64,000 nt of DNA from Brevundimonas vitisensis (GCF_016656965.1 NZ_CP067977.1:2194501-2258500); one strand, 5' to 3'. Shown: positions 44,052 through 53,808, numbered from the stretch's first letter. Notes: generated by a model from the sequence alone, not told the origin. Numbers and translations are program-made.

Positions 44052-45640
44052 CCGGCCGCCTGCATCCCCTGGTCCCGCCGCAGGCACCGGCAGCCCAGCC
44101 TGTTCGCGATCCGCTCGGCGCGGCGGCAAGGCTGATCGGCTGGCTGGTCGTGCTCGCCCGGCACGATGCCCTGGCCCCGCGCGAGATCACGCCGATCCTG
44201 CCCGCCTGGGCCCGGCCGATCGCCCATCTGCTGCACGCCTTTGCCGGACCCGAGGGGCGCGCCGGTCGGCCCGGCCAGCGCTTGGGCAAGGCGTTCGAAC
44301 ACCTGGGCCCCGTGGCGGTAAAGCTGGGTCAGGTCCTGGCAACGCGGGCGGATATCTTCGGCATCGAGTTTGCGCGCGACCTGGGTCGTCTGAAGGATGC
44401 CCTGCCGCCGTTCTCCACCGAGCTGGCCCGCGCTGAGGTCGAGCGCTCACTCGGGCGGCCGGTCGATAGCCTGTTCACCGATTTCGGCGACCCTGTGGCT
44501 GCGGCCTCCCTGGCTCAGGCGCACCCGGCCTGGCTGGCGGATGGACGCAAGGTGGCGGTCAAGATCCTGCGGCCCGGTGTCGAACGGCGCGTGGCCAGCG
44601 GGCTGGATGCGATGCGGCTGGGGGCGCGGCTGGCGCACCGGCTGGTGCCGGTGGTGCGGCGGTTGGAGCCGATGGCCTTCGTCGAGACCATTGCCCAGTC
44701 GATGATGCTGGAACTGGACATGCGGCTGGAGGCGGCTGCAGCTTCGGAAATGAAGGATGTGCTGTCCCGCCCAGTCAGCGGCGGCGGCGGACATATGTCG
44801 GCGCCGGCAGTGGTCTGGGATGGTGTCGGCAAGCGTGTCCTGACGCTGGAATGGGCGACGGGGATCGCCATGACCGACCCGGCGTCCGCCGAACAGCCGG
44901 GATTGGACAAGAATGCCCTGGCCGACAATGTCGTGCGGTCCTTCCTGAGCCAGGCTCTGGATCACGGGGTGTTCCACGCCGACCTGCACGAGGGCAATCT
45001 GTTCGCCAGCGCCCCGGCCGAGGTGATGGCGGTCGATTTCGGCATCGTCGGGCGGCTGGGCAAGGCCGAGCGGAGGTATCTGGCCGAGATCCTCTGGGGC
45101 TTCCTGAGCCGCGACTACGACCGGATCGCGCGGGTGCATTTCGAAGCCGGCTATGTGCCGCCGCGCCATTCGGTGCAGGTCTTTTCCCAGGCCCTGCGGG
45201 CGGTGGGCGAGCCCGTGATCGGCAAGGCCGCCTCGCAGGTCTCCATGGGACGCCTGCTGGGTCAGCTGTTCGAGATCACCGCACTGTTCGACATGCATCT
45301 GCGTCCCGAACTGATCCTGCTGCAGAAGACGATGGTCTCGGTCGAGGGCGTGGCGCGGCGGCTGAACCCGGATCACGACCTGTGGTCCGCCGCCCAGCCG
45401 GTGGTCGAACAGTGGATCCGGCGCGAACTGGGCCCCGCCGCCCAGGTGCGGGATGTGCTGGCCGATGTCCTGACCACCGCTCGGGCCGCGTCGCATCTGG
45501 TGCAGAACCCGCCGGTCGTGGAAACGGTCATTGTGCGAGAGACGGTGACCCCGGTCTGGTTGGTCGCGGCTGCGACCCTGGGAGCCGTGATGTCTGCTGC
45601 TGCCCTTGTTCTGTCGCTTTGGCCCGGCATTCTCTCCTGA
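44039..45640 (+). CDS. ubiB: Ubiquinone biosynthesis atypical kinase UbiB
   Basis: 533 residues from a GTG at 44039, overlapping the end of ubiE. The KxGQ motif ([12 protein letters not shown]), nucleotide loop AAASLAQAH, kinase-type [20 protein letters not shown] and [10 protein letters not shown] identify UbiB/ADCK ATPase-like proteins, and two C-terminal hydrophobic segments ([26 protein letters not shown]) anchor it in the membrane. It supports ubiquinone assembly as an ATPase. AQAH replaces the usual AQVH, a mild variant. Confidence 0.95.
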   Translation: MGDLTGRLHPLVPPQAPAAQPVRDPLGAAARLIGWLVVLARHDALAPREITPILPAWARPIAHLLHAFAGPEGRAGRPGQRLGKAFEHLGPVAVKLGQVLATRADIFGIEFARDLGRLKDALPPFSTELARAEVERSLGRPVDSLFTDFGDPVAAASLAQAHPAWLADGRKVAVKILRPGVERRVASGLDAMRLGARLAHRLVPVVRRLEPMAFVETIAQSMMLELDMRLEAAAASEMKDVLSRPVSGGGGHMSAPAVVWDGVGKRVLTLEWATGIAMTDPASAEQPGLDKNALADNVVRSFLSQALDHGVFHADLHEGNLFASAPAEVMAVDFGIVGRLGKAERRYLAEILWGFLSRDYDRIARVHFEAGYVPPRHSVQVFSQALRAVGEPVIGKAASQVSMGRLLGQLFEITALFDMHLRPELILLQKTMVSVEGVARRLNPDHDLWSAAQPVVEQWIRRELGPAAQVRDVLADVLTTARAASHLVQNPPVVETVIVRETVTPVWLVAAATLGAVMSAAALVLSLWPGILS

Positions 45641-45660
45641 CTGTTCCGGAGAGTCCCGCC

Positions 45661-46143
45661 ATGTCTGCTCGCATTCCCGCCGGTTTGATCGCCGCAAGCC
45701 TGTTCGTCGCGCTCGCCGGCTCGGCCGTCGCCCAGGACGGCGTGGCGGCCGCACGCCTGCCCAACAGCTTCGATCAACCCGCGCGTGCCGTCTCGGCGGC
45801 TCAACCCGCGCCTGCTGCGCCTGTGCCGACCGAGGTGGCGGATCCCCGGACGGAGCCGGCGCTGCGCGGCGTGATCGCTGCGGCGCAGGCGGACGGCATC
45901 GACTATTCGGTCTTCACCCCCGGTGTTGGCGAGACGATGCGCCAGGGACAGGGCGCGGCTTTGTCCGAGATGGTCGAAAACATGGGGGCCCTGACAGCGG
46001 TCACCTTCGTCGGCGCCCAGAACGGTGCCGACCTTTACCGCGCCCGTTTCGAGGCGGGCGACACCCAGTGGATCATCGGTCTGGACGCCGCTGGAAAGAT
46101 TGGCGTCTTCCTGTTCCGCGAAACGCCGGTGAGCCCGGAATAG
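45661..46143 (+). CDS. Exported protein of unknown function
   Basis: 160 residues. A signal peptide (RIPAGLIAASLFVALAGSAVA, cut likely after AVA-Q) is followed by an Ala/Pro-rich linker to about residue 60 and a compact domain with VFTPGVGETMRQGQG, TAVTFVGAQNGADLYRARF and WIIGLDAAGKIGVFLFRE. The last part looks like a DUF3887/SnoaL-type cone fold, but I do not recognise the family with confidence. Starts 20 bases after ubiB with a GGAGAG site, so it may be co-transcribed. Confidence 0.75.
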   Translation: MSARIPAGLIAASLFVALAGSAVAQDGVAAARLPNSFDQPARAVSAAQPAPAAPVPTEVADPRTEPALRGVIAAAQADGIDYSVFTPGVGETMRQGQGAALSEMVENMGALTAVTFVGAQNGADLYRARFEAGDTQWIIGLDAAGKIGVFLFRETPVSPE

Positions 46144-46146
46144 TCG

Positions 46147-46548
46147 CTATTCCGGGGGTGGCCGGCCCCGTCCGCTCTTGATGCTGGACCGGTGCGACTT
46201 GGCAACCAGTCTTCGTTCCTTCGACGCCCTGGTGGGGCGGGTGGCCACGCGCCGGATCGGCGCAATCGCGGCCTGATCGACCAGGGCTTGAAGGCGTTCG
46301 ATGGCGTCCTGGCGGTTCCTTTCCTGAGTGCGATAGCGGACGGCCGTGATCAGGATGACCCCGTCCTGCGTCAGGCGCGAACCCGCCGCCTTCATCAGCC
46401 GCTGGCGCGTGCCTTCGTTCAGCGAGGGAGAGTTCAGAGCGTCGAACCGCATCTGGACCGCGGTCGAGACCTTGTTGACGTTCTGGCCGCCAGGCCCGCC
46501 CGCGCGGAAGTAGCGAAACTCCAGCTCCGTTTCGGGAATCACCGTCAT
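46147..46548 (-). CDS. arfB: Alternative ribosome-rescue factor ArfB (peptidyl-tRNA hydrolase)
   Basis: 133 residues. The GGQ motif is in RAGGPGGQNVNKVSTAVQM, and a basic C-terminal tail (RPTRASKERRLVAKSHRSS, IKSGRGR) inserts in the mRNA channel of stalled ribosomes. It frees peptidyl-tRNA on non-stop ribosomes. ATG 46548 overlaps the stop of the DUF188 gene (ATGA). Confidence 0.94.
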   Translation of the reverse strand: MTVIPETELEFRYFRAGGPGGQNVNKVSTAVQMRFDALNSPSLNEGTRQRLMKAAGSRLTQDGVILITAVRYRTQERNRQDAIERLQALVDQAAIAPIRRVATRPTRASKERRLVAKSHRSSIKSGRGRPPPE

Positions 46549-47003
46549 GGCGCGGTCCTGCGCGCCTTGACCACGGCCTGGTCCAGCGCCTGAAGGAAGT
46601 TGGATCGGTCGCGCGGGCCGAACGGAGGCGGGCCCGAGGTGGCGACCCCCATGGATCGCAGATGTTCGCCGACCATCCGCCCGGCCAGGGCCGAGCCGAT
46701 GGAATCGGGGGTAAAGAACCGGCCGTTCGATTTCAGCGCCAGGGCCCCGGCTTTCAGGCAGCGGTCAGCCAGGGGGATGTCGGCTGTGATGACCACATCG
46801 CCAAGCCCGGCCCGCTCCGCGATCCAGTCGTCGGCAATGTCCGGGCCCGCATCGACGACCACCTGTTCGATCCAGGATTGGCGGGGTGTGTTGATCCAGC
46901 TGTTGGACACCACAAAGACGTGCAGGCCGTATCGCGCGGCGACGCGATAGACCTCGTCCTTTACCGGGCAGGCGTCGGCGTCGATGAACAGGCGGGTGGG
47001 CAT
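46545..47003 (-). CDS. YaiI/YqxD family protein (DUF188)
   Basis: 152 residues. FIDADACPVKDEVYRVA and VVDAGPDIADDWIAER, followed by VVITADIPLADRCLKAG, are typical of DUF188 PIN-like proteins with a conserved Asp cluster. Its biochemical role is not established; a nuclease-like fold is suggested by the acidic residues. Operon with arfB. Confidence 0.92.
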   Translation of the reverse strand: MPTRLFIDADACPVKDEVYRVAARYGLHVFVVSNSWINTPRQSWIEQVVVDAGPDIADDWIAERAGLGDVVITADIPLADRCLKAGALALKSNGRFFTPDSIGSALAGRMVGEHLRSMGVATSGPPPFGPRDRSNFLQALDQAVVKARRTAP

Positions 47004-47056
47004 GGGGCGGCTTATACCTCTCCCTCCCCCGCAGGAGGAGGGAGAAGCCCAAGCCC

Positions 47057-48430
47057 CTACCTCGAATAGGCCGGAGGCATCGCCCCCTCGCCACCATCGC
47101 GGTAGCGGTCGCGCAGCAGCAGGGGCCGGCTGGTCAGGGGCTGTTCGCGGCCCTGGATGAAGATGGCGACGGGCTGGGACAGTGGCTCCAGCGGATCGCC
47201 GGACCAGACCACGACGTCGGCCTCCGCGCCGGCCACCAGGCCGCCGAACCGGCCTTCCATGCCGAAAATGCGCGCCGGGTTCACCGTGATGGCCGCGATC
47301 GCCGCCGGATAGGACAGGCCGTGCGAGACGGCATTTCCGGCGTTGTAGCGGGTCTCGCGCGCACGGTGGACCGAACCCTCATTGCCCTTGATGGCGATCA
47401 GGACGCCCGCCGTCTCCAGCGCCGCGGCATTCTGCATGCGGGCGGCACGGCGTTCGAAATTGCCGGGCAGGTTGGTGATCGGGTTCAGCAGGACCGGCAC
47501 ATTGGCGGCGGCGATCTGGTCCGCGACCAGCCATCCCTCTTCAGCCCCATCCAGAATGACCTTGATGCCTTCCTCGCGGGCCAGGCGCAGCACCTGAAGA
47601 ATGTCCGACGCCCGGTGAACCGTGACGATCAGCGGCATCCGGCCCTCGGCGACGGGGACCAGGGCCTCCAGATCGGCCCGCGACAGCGACAGATCGCGCA
47701 GACCGGCACGGTCATAGGCCGACCGATTGCGGGCATAGAGGCGGACCTCGGCCATGGTCTCGCGGAACAGGACGAACTCGGCTCCGCGCGCACCGCCCGC
47801 GACATTGGCCCCGGCCTCGCCAAACGGGGCGACCATGGCGACCCGCGACTGGACCACGATCTCGGTGCCGCCGTTGCGGGTGTCGGGACCCAGGTGGATG
47901 ATGGAGGCCTGGCCCGCGAACAGGCCGGGTGTGTGATAGCCGCCGTCACCTGCCCCGGCCATGTCTTCCTGCTCATGGGCATGGCCGCCCGACGAACCGG
48001 GATGGTTCGGCACGACGATGGCGCGGGTCACGCCGCCCAGGCGTGCAACCGGCAGGGTCATGGACCACGGGTCCAGTCCCCATGACACGTCAAAGGCGGC
48101 GCTGAGGGTGTTGGAGGCGTTTGACAGGTCGTCCGAACCCCGAACGGAAGAGACCTCCGACCCGCCAAGACCGGAGTCCACGGCGACAAAGCCGGGGGCC
48201 ACGACCCTGCCGGTGGCATCGATGACGCGGGCACCAGCCGGCGCGGCACCGGTGCCGACCGAGACGATGCGGCCCCCCCGGATGACGACGGTGCCGTTCT
48301 CGATGACCGAGGTGCCGGTCAGCACGCGGCCGCCGGTGATTGCGGTCGTTTCCTGAGAGACGGCGGGTGTCGCCAGCGCAAGGGCGGCGACGGCCAGAAG
48401 GCCCTTGATCGACAGGGATGCGGTTTTCAT
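47057..48430 (-). CDS. Exported amidohydrolase-like protein lacking the HxH metal motif
   Basis: 457 residues with a signal peptide (LLAVAALALATPAVSQ). It has the composite beta domain (TAITGGRVLTGTSVIENGTV) and a barrel region, but where the paired gene has DVHSHL it reads APGFVAVDSGLGGSEV, so the first two metal His are missing. Later metal residues are also poor (ILDGAEEGW). It is therefore probably inactive as a hydrolase or has a changed role; it may form a complex with the 48430 protein. Start overlaps the upstream stop by one base (TGATG). Confidence 0.85.
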   Translation of the reverse strand: MKTASLSIKGLLAVAALALATPAVSQETTAITGGRVLTGTSVIENGTVVIRGGRIVSVGTGAAPAGARVIDATGRVVAPGFVAVDSGLGGSEVSSVRGSDDLSNASNTLSAAFDVSWGLDPWSMTLPVARLGGVTRAIVVPNHPGSSGGHAHEQEDMAGAGDGGYHTPGLFAGQASIIHLGPDTRNGGTEIVVQSRVAMVAPFGEAGANVAGGARGAEFVLFRETMAEVRLYARNRSAYDRAGLRDLSLSRADLEALVPVAEGRMPLIVTVHRASDILQVLRLAREEGIKVILDGAEEGWLVADQIAAANVPVLLNPITNLPGNFERRAARMQNAAALETAGVLIAIKGNEGSVHRARETRYNAGNAVSHGLSYPAAIAAITVNPARIFGMEGRFGGLVAGAEADVVVWSGDPLEPLSQPVAIFIQGREQPLTSRPLLLRDRYRDGGEGAMPPAYSR

Positions 48431-49914
48431 CAGCGGGCTCCCTGGCGGGTGGCGGCGGCGTCCTGGCCATAGCCGGGTTGGCCCAGTTCAAAGTCGGAAA
48501 GCGGCTGATAGGCCGGATCGAAGCGGTCGAAGGCCAGTCCGCCGTCGATGAAGACCTGATCGGCGCGGGCATAGACGCTGAAGGGATTGGCGCTCCAGAT
48601 CACCACGTCGGCGCGCTTGCCGACTTCCAGCGAGCCGGTCTGATCTTCGATGCCGATGGCCTTTGCGGCGTTCAGGGTGATCCAGCTGATCGCGTGCTCT
48701 TCGGAGATGTCCAGACCGGCGCGGCGGCCCGCCGACAGGGCGGCGGCAGCTTCCTGGTTCAGGCGCTGGATCAGTTCGGCGTCATCCGAGTGGACCACGG
48801 CGCAGGATCCCTGGGCCGCATCGACCAGGGCGACGTTCTCTTCGATCCCGTCCAGCGATTCCATCTTGAAGCCCCACCAGCCGGTCCACATGGCCGCGCA
48901 GATGCCTTCGCGCGCCAGGGTGGGAGCCAGTTTGTAGGCCTCGGTCGCATGGTGGAAGGTGGTGATCCGGTATCCGAACTCACGCGACATATCGATCATC
49001 AGCGCCATCTCGTCGGCGCGGTAGCAGTGGTTCTGCACCAGGATCGAACCGTCCAGCACGCCGGCCAGGGTGTCGTTCTGCAGATTGCGCGTCGGGGGCG
49101 TGCCCTCTCCGGTCTCGCGCCAGCGGTCCCATTTGTCCTTGTAGTCGCGCGCCGCGATGAAGCCGGCGCGATAGCCTGCCATATTGCCCATGCCGGTCGC
49201 CGGCGAGCTGTTGCGGCCGCCATACACCCGCGACGGGTTCTCGCCGCAGGCCATCTTGATCGTATAGGGGGCACCCGGGAACTTCATGCCCTGCATGGTC
49301 ACGGACGGCACGTTGCGCAGTGTCACGCCGCGCCCGCCGAACAGATTGGCCGAGCCGGGCAGGATGTGAAGCGTCGTCACCCCGCCCGCCCGTGCGGCGT
49401 TGAAGCCGGGGTCCTGGGGCCAGACGGAATGTTCGACCCAGACCTGGGCCGTGTTCGGATTGGTGGGCTCGTTGACGTCGCTGTTCCCCTGGACGCCCGG
49501 TGACGGGCCGGCCCCGAGGTGGGAGTGGACATCGATGATGCCGGGGGTGACGAAGCGGCCCTGGGCATTCACGACGCGATACCCAGACGGGATGGGGGTG
49601 GAGGCGTCGCCGACCGCCGCGACCTTGCCGTCCGTCACCACGACGGTGCCGTTCTCGATCCGCTGGCCTGCGCCTGTGAAGACGGTGCCTCCGACGATCG
49701 CCATGTTCTCGCGCGGCAGGCCGCGATACGTCGAAGGATAGGGGTCCAGATTGGTCGCGGCGTCCATGCCGGTGGGCAGGGCGCGGGCCTGACGGGCAGG
49801 GGCGGTCTCGCTGCCTTCGCTGTCGGCCGCGCCGGTCGCGCAGGCGGAAACAGCCAGGGCCATGGCGCAGGCGAGTATCCTGAGGCCGGAGCCTGGAGAA
49901 AGATCGGTCGTCAT
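48430..49914 (-). CDS. Exported amidohydrolase (imidazolonepropionase-like), lipoprotein
   Basis: 494 residues. Signal peptide with lipobox AVSAC (lipidation predicted at the Cys), then a linker and a complete amidohydrolase: GGTVFTGAGQRIENGTVVV, PGIIDVHSHLGAG (HxH), HCYRADE, TTFHHATEAY and VHSDDAE with metal His/Asp, ending in SLEVGKRADVVIWS. It would cleave peptides or cyclic amides in the periplasm. The following gene is a degenerate paralogue. Promoter region of 205 bases upstream shows nothing clear. Confidence 0.9.
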   Translation of the reverse strand: MTTDLSPGSGLRILACAMALAVSACATGAADSEGSETAPARQARALPTGMDAATNLDPYPSTYRGLPRENMAIVGGTVFTGAGQRIENGTVVVTDGKVAAVGDASTPIPSGYRVVNAQGRFVTPGIIDVHSHLGAGPSPGVQGNSDVNEPTNPNTAQVWVEHSVWPQDPGFNAARAGGVTTLHILPGSANLFGGRGVTLRNVPSVTMQGMKFPGAPYTIKMACGENPSRVYGGRNSSPATGMGNMAGYRAGFIAARDYKDKWDRWRETGEGTPPTRNLQNDTLAGVLDGSILVQNHCYRADEMALMIDMSREFGYRITTFHHATEAYKLAPTLAREGICAAMWTGWWGFKMESLDGIEENVALVDAAQGSCAVVHSDDAELIQRLNQEAAAALSAGRRAGLDISEEHAISWITLNAAKAIGIEDQTGSLEVGKRADVVIWSANPFSVYARADQVFIDGGLAFDRFDPAYQPLSDFELGQPGYGQDAAATRQGAR

Positions 49915-50119
49915 TGAAGAACCCCCTTGTCGCCCACGGGCCAGAGCATGGCGCGAGCGTTCGAACAGGGCGGCATAGAAACGGGTGGACCCTGACGCGT
50001 AAAGCCCCTTTCGTCCGGTGACGAAGCATCGGGGCGGTCCATCCGCACGCCTGGGGACAAGCCGCCGCCCTCACGGGAAAATGAACAGCGCCGAGCGATG
50101 GGGCCGTTAAGGTTTGCCC

Positions 50120-50869
50120 ATGATGCCGAGGGCCATGATCTTACCGCTGGCAGCCCTGATCGCGGGCCTGCTGGCTGCCGCATCGGCGGCCCAGACGAAC
50201 GGGATCCAGCCTGGTCGGCGCGCTGGGCCGCCTGCTGAACCCGTCGTGGTGGAGTTGTTCACCGCTCAGGGCTGCAGCGGGTGTCCCGATGCCAATCGGG
50301 TATTCGAGACCCTGTCCGCCCGGCCGGGCGTGATCGCCCTGACGTATCCGGTCGACTATTGGGACTATCTGGGTTGGGCAGACACCTTTGCCCGGCCCGA
50401 GTTTACCCGCCGCCAGCAGTCCTATGGGCAGGCCCTGCGTCTGCGGGCCGTGTCGACGCCCCAGGTCATCATCGACGGACGCCGGGTCGCCTCGGCCGCG
50501 CGCGAGGCCGAGCTGACGCTGGCGGTCGATGAGGAGGCCGCCCGCCGCGACTATCCCCCCGAGATCGAGTTTCGGCAGGACGGAAAGCGGGTCGGGGTCG
50601 GGTCCGGGACCGTCCCGGCCGGTGGAGCCGATGTGGTCGCAGTCACCTATGTCGCCGGGTCCCAGGTCGTTCAGGTGGGCGGGGGTGACAATCGGGGCAA
50701 GGCGGTTCGACAGGTCAATGTCGTGCGCCGCATCATCCGCCTGGGCGACTGGACCGGCCGCCCGGCCTTGTTCGATCTCCCTGCGACCACCGCGGACACC
50801 GAATCCGTGGTGATCCTGGTTCAAAGCCGGACCGATCGCCGCATCCTGGCGGCTGCGGTCCCCGACTGA
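50120..50869 (+). CDS. DUF1223 family exported thioredoxin-like protein
   Basis: 249 residues with a signal peptide (ILPLAALIAGLLAAASAAQ). VVVELFTAQGCSGCPDANRVFE contains a CxxC-type motif (CSGC) on a thioredoxin-like fold, then YPVDYWDYLGWADTFA and STPQVIIDGRR, all family features. The role is unknown; a periplasmic redox or secretion function is possible. ATG 50120 was preferred to the upstream TTG at 50114. Divergent from the amidohydrolase pair. Confidence 0.9.
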   Translation: MMPRAMILPLAALIAGLLAAASAAQTNGIQPGRRAGPPAEPVVVELFTAQGCSGCPDANRVFETLSARPGVIALTYPVDYWDYLGWADTFARPEFTRRQQSYGQALRLRAVSTPQVIIDGRRVASAAREAELTLAVDEEAARRDYPPEIEFRQDGKRVGVGSGTVPAGGADVVAVTYVAGSQVVQVGGGDNRGKAVRQVNVVRRIIRLGDWTGRPALFDLPATTADTESVVILVQSRTDRRILAAAVPD

Positions 50870-50982
50870 CGGCGTTCTGCGATGCGCTGGCGGTCCCCGT
50901 CAGCTTCGGTCAGTATCCCCATTGCGCCGGATGATCTGAAACGGCTGCAGGGGGCCCGTATGCGTCGGGCCGTGACGGGACG

Positions 50983-51666
50983 ATGATGATGGCTGGATTC
51001 AAGCTGGGCAGGAGCGCGCGACGACTGGGGCTGGGGCTGGGGCTGATCGCGGCCCTTGCAGGCGCCTCCCCGGTTGAGGTCTCTGCCCCTGTCCAGGACC
51101 CGTCGGCCCTGTCGCCCGAGGCAGTAGGGATCGGCCAGGTCGTCACCGCGGCGGAGCTGGCCGCCTGGGGGCGTCGACGCGGCGATCCCGGAGCCCTGAT
51201 CCTGGCGGCGCGGATGTTGGGCGAGGTGCCGGTGCGGGTCGGCGAGGGCGAGGCTCCCATTCTGACGCCTGACCGGCTGCTGGACGAGGCCGCGTCCCTG
51301 TCCCTGGGTCAGCCGGCGTGGCTGGACGCGATTGATCGTGTGCGTGAGCACGGCAGCCGGGGGGTCGATTCCTCCTCGTTCGGAGAGGGGCCGATCTTCA
51401 CCGTCAAGGAGGTGCGCGCGCGCGCTGTCTATGGCTTCAATGTTCAGGCTCGCGGAGGCGAGGTCCTGCGGATCGCGGCCATCGGCGATGGCGACACCAA
51501 TATCGATCTGTCGATGCGCGACGCCAGCGGGGCTGTGATCTGCCGCGACGGATCGGGTGATCATTACCCGGTCTGCACCGTCGTCCCGCCCCGTGCCGGT
51601 ACCGTGCGGATCGACATCATCAACCGCGGCGACGTCTGGACCAAGGTCCAGATCCTGAGCAACTGA
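50983..51666 (+). CDS. Exported protein with C-terminal PPC-like beta domain, partner of CHAT protease
   Basis: 227 residues. An N-terminal hydrophobic signal (LGLGLGLIAALAGASP) is followed by a helical region of about 60 residues and a C-terminal beta domain: YGFNVQARGGEVLRIAAIGD, DTNIDLSMRDASGAVICRD and CTVVPPRAGTVRIDIINRG. This pattern is like pre-peptidase C-terminal (PPC) domains. ATG codons at 50983, 50986 and 50989 are all possible. Followed after 25 bases by the CHAT gene, so the two are likely one unit. No certain family. Confidence 0.75.
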   Translation: MMMAGFKLGRSARRLGLGLGLIAALAGASPVEVSAPVQDPSALSPEAVGIGQVVTAAELAAWGRRRGDPGALILAARMLGEVPVRVGEGEAPILTPDRLLDEAASLSLGQPAWLDAIDRVREHGSRGVDSSSFGEGPIFTVKEVRARAVYGFNVQARGGEVLRIAAIGDGDTNIDLSMRDASGAVICRDGSGDHYPVCTVVPPRAGTVRIDIINRGDVWTKVQILSN

Positions 51667-51691
51667 ACGGCCGGATGACGGGGGGCTGAGT

Positions 51692-53449
51692 ATGGGCAGG
51701 GGGCGAGTTCTGGCAGGCGTGCTGGCGGCGGCTATGGCCGCAGTCACGCTCGGCCTGACGCTGCGGAGCGACGCCGTGGCCACGGTGCGCGACGATACGC
51801 CCGCCTCCCTCAGGGCCGAGGCATTCGAAGCCGCGCAATGGGCCATCGCCTCCGACGCCGCCGACGCCCTGGCCAAGGTCTCTGCGCGCTTTGCTGCGGG
51901 GGACGATGCGCTTGGCCAACTGGCCGAGGATCGCGAGAGACTGGTCGGCCGCCGCGATCGACTGGAGCGCGAACTGGAGGGTCTTTATGGCCTGGCCGGC
52001 GAGGAAGGCGTGCGTCGTCGCGCCGAAAGCCGGGCCGAATACGACAGTGTCCTGGAACGCCTGCGCGCCCTGGACGCCCAGATCGCGGTCCAGTTTCCAG
52101 CCTATGCCGAGTTGACGCGCCCCCGCGCCCTGACGGTCGAGGAAACGCAGGCGTTGCTGGGACCGGACGAGGCCCTGCTGCTGGTTCTGGTCAACCCGGA
52201 AGCCACCTATGTCTGGGGGGTGTCGAGGGACCGGATCGAGTGGGCTCGGGCGGCAGGCCTCGGCGAAAAGGCGATGTCGGAGGCGGTTGGGCGCCTGCGG
52301 GCCTCGCTGACCCAGGCGGCCGCGGCGCGTGGTGACGAGCCCGAGTTCGACCCCATGATCTTCGAGGGGCGCCCGGTGCCTGCCTATGATCGCGCCACCG
52401 CCCACCGTCTCTACGCCGAGCTGATCCAGCCGGTGGAGGGTGTGTTCGAGGGCAAGTCGACGCTGATCACCGTGGTCACGGGCGCGCTGACGACCCTGCC
52501 CCTGGCGGTGCTGATGACCGAGCCGTCCACTGGCCTGGATACCGACCGGGACGCGCTGGACGGGGCGTCCTGGCTGATCGACCGCTATGCCCTGGCCAGC
52601 CTGCCGTCGGTGTCGAGCCTGAAGGCCCTGCGCTGCCATCTGGTCGTCGCCTCCGCCGACCGTCACCCCGGCTGCCCACCGGGCAAGATCGAACCGACCA
52701 GAGCCGACGCCGCAGTGCCCGAGCGGATCCAGCTGGCCGCATTCGGCGCGCCGGTGCTGTCAGGTCAGGCCGTGCGCGGCTCGCGCGGGACCGAGCCTGC
52801 TGACAGGGTCATGGGCGAGGGACGGCTGGCCAATGTGGCCGTGCTGCGCGCCCTGCCGGACCTGCCGGGATCGCGGGCCGAGCTGGCGGCTCTTGGCAGG
52901 CGCTATCCGAACAGCCTGGTTCGTACCGGGGCCGAGGCGACCGAGGATGCCGTTCGGCGGACGGATACCGCCGCCCTGTCGAATGCGCGCTTCGTGGTCT
53001 TCTCCACCCATGGACTGATGGCCGGAGCCTCTGTGGCGGAGCCGGGCCTGGTCCTGACGCCTCCGACCACGGCGTCTGAGGCGGACGACGGCTATCTGAC
53101 GGCGTCCGAGGCGGCGCAACTGCGGCTGAGGGCCGAGTTTGTGGTGCTGTCGGCCTGTAATACGGCAGCGTCAGACGGGCGGCCGGGCGGCGAGGGGCTG
53201 TCGGGTCTGGCCCGCGCCTTTTTCTATGCCGGGGCCCGTTCGGTGCTGGTCTCGCACTGGGAGGTCTCCGACCTGGCCACCACGGCGCTGATCACCGGCA
53301 CCTTTGCGGGACTGGACACGGCGGCACCCGATGATTCGGCAGCACGGGCCAAGAGCCTCCAAGCGGCCATGCTGGCCGTTCGCTCAGAAAGGCGTTGGGG
53401 GCACCCGGCCTATTGGGCGGCCTTCACCCTGGTCGGGACCCCGGGCTGA
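51692..53449 (+). CDS. Exported CHAT domain caspase-like protease
   Basis: 585 residues. An N-terminal signal or anchor (VLAGVLAAAMAAVTLGLTL) leads to a helical coiled region (DDALGQLAEDRERLVGRRDR) and a C-terminal CHAT domain. The catalytic dyad is His440 in VVFSTHGLMAG and Cys489 in VVLSACNTAASDG, with EGLSGLARAFFYAGARSVL after it. CHAT proteins usually have N-terminal TPR repeats; here no clear repeats are seen and the leader is short. CHAT proteases cut partner proteins in stress or defence systems. Immediate neighbour: the PPC-like exported protein. Confidence 0.88.
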   Translation: MGRGRVLAGVLAAAMAAVTLGLTLRSDAVATVRDDTPASLRAEAFEAAQWAIASDAADALAKVSARFAAGDDALGQLAEDRERLVGRRDRLERELEGLYGLAGEEGVRRRAESRAEYDSVLERLRALDAQIAVQFPAYAELTRPRALTVEETQALLGPDEALLLVLVNPEATYVWGVSRDRIEWARAAGLGEKAMSEAVGRLRASLTQAAAARGDEPEFDPMIFEGRPVPAYDRATAHRLYAELIQPVEGVFEGKSTLITVVTGALTTLPLAVLMTEPSTGLDTDRDALDGASWLIDRYALASLPSVSSLKALRCHLVVASADRHPGCPPGKIEPTRADAAVPERIQLAAFGAPVLSGQAVRGSRGTEPADRVMGEGRLANVAVLRALPDLPGSRAELAALGRRYPNSLVRTGAEATEDAVRRTDTAALSNARFVVFSTHGLMAGASVAEPGLVLTPPTTASEADDGYLTASEAAQLRLRAEFVVLSACNTAASDGRPGGEGLSGLARAFFYAGARSVLVSHWEVSDLATTALITGTFAGLDTAAPDDSAARAKSLQAAMLAVRSERRWGHPAYWAAFTLVGTPG

Positions 53450-53465
53450 GGTCTGCGGGCCGGCA

Positions 53466-53753
53466 TCAGGCCAGCACGTCGTTATAGGCCGTGTTTCGGC
53501 GGTGCCAGGCGACGGCATAACTGCATCGCGGGACCAGTTTCAGGCCTTCGGCTCGCGCGTGGTCAGCCAGGGCCTGCATGAAGCGGCCCGCCGCGCCGGT
53601 GCCGCGCAGGGCCTCGTCCGCCTCGACATGCAAGATGATGCGCGTGCCGCCCTGAACCGCATAGTCAGCCCAGACGGGGCGTTCGGTGCCCTGTGAATCC
53701 GGCTCGGTCTGGTGAAAGCGCTGTGCCCCGGTGTCGTCGGTGAAGGCCGTCAT
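53466..53753 (-). CDS. Small GNAT-type N-acetyltransferase (YjdJ-like)
   Basis: 95 residues, the short GNAT form. IILHVEADEALRGTGAAGRFMQ contains the acetyl-CoA loop (R-G-T-G-A-A), and LKLVPRCSYAVAWHRRN is the typical end. Enzymes of this size acetylate unknown targets. ATG 53753 begins at the family start; in-frame residues upstream lack similarity. Converges with the CHAT gene. Confidence 0.88.
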   Translation of the reverse strand: MTAFTDDTGAQRFHQTEPDSQGTERPVWADYAVQGGTRIILHVEADEALRGTGAAGRFMQALADHARAEGLKLVPRCSYAVAWHRRNTAYNDVLA

Positions 53754-53808
53754 GACTGCGTCTCCGCTTCTGTCCTGATCCAAGCCTGCGGCGGGCGAAC
53801 GGTTCCCG

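Noticed and set aside
44851..46143. 430-codon frame starting inside ubiB as one protein
   Set aside because: The part before 45661 is the shadow of ubiB; the signal peptide and ribosome site define the real start at 45661.
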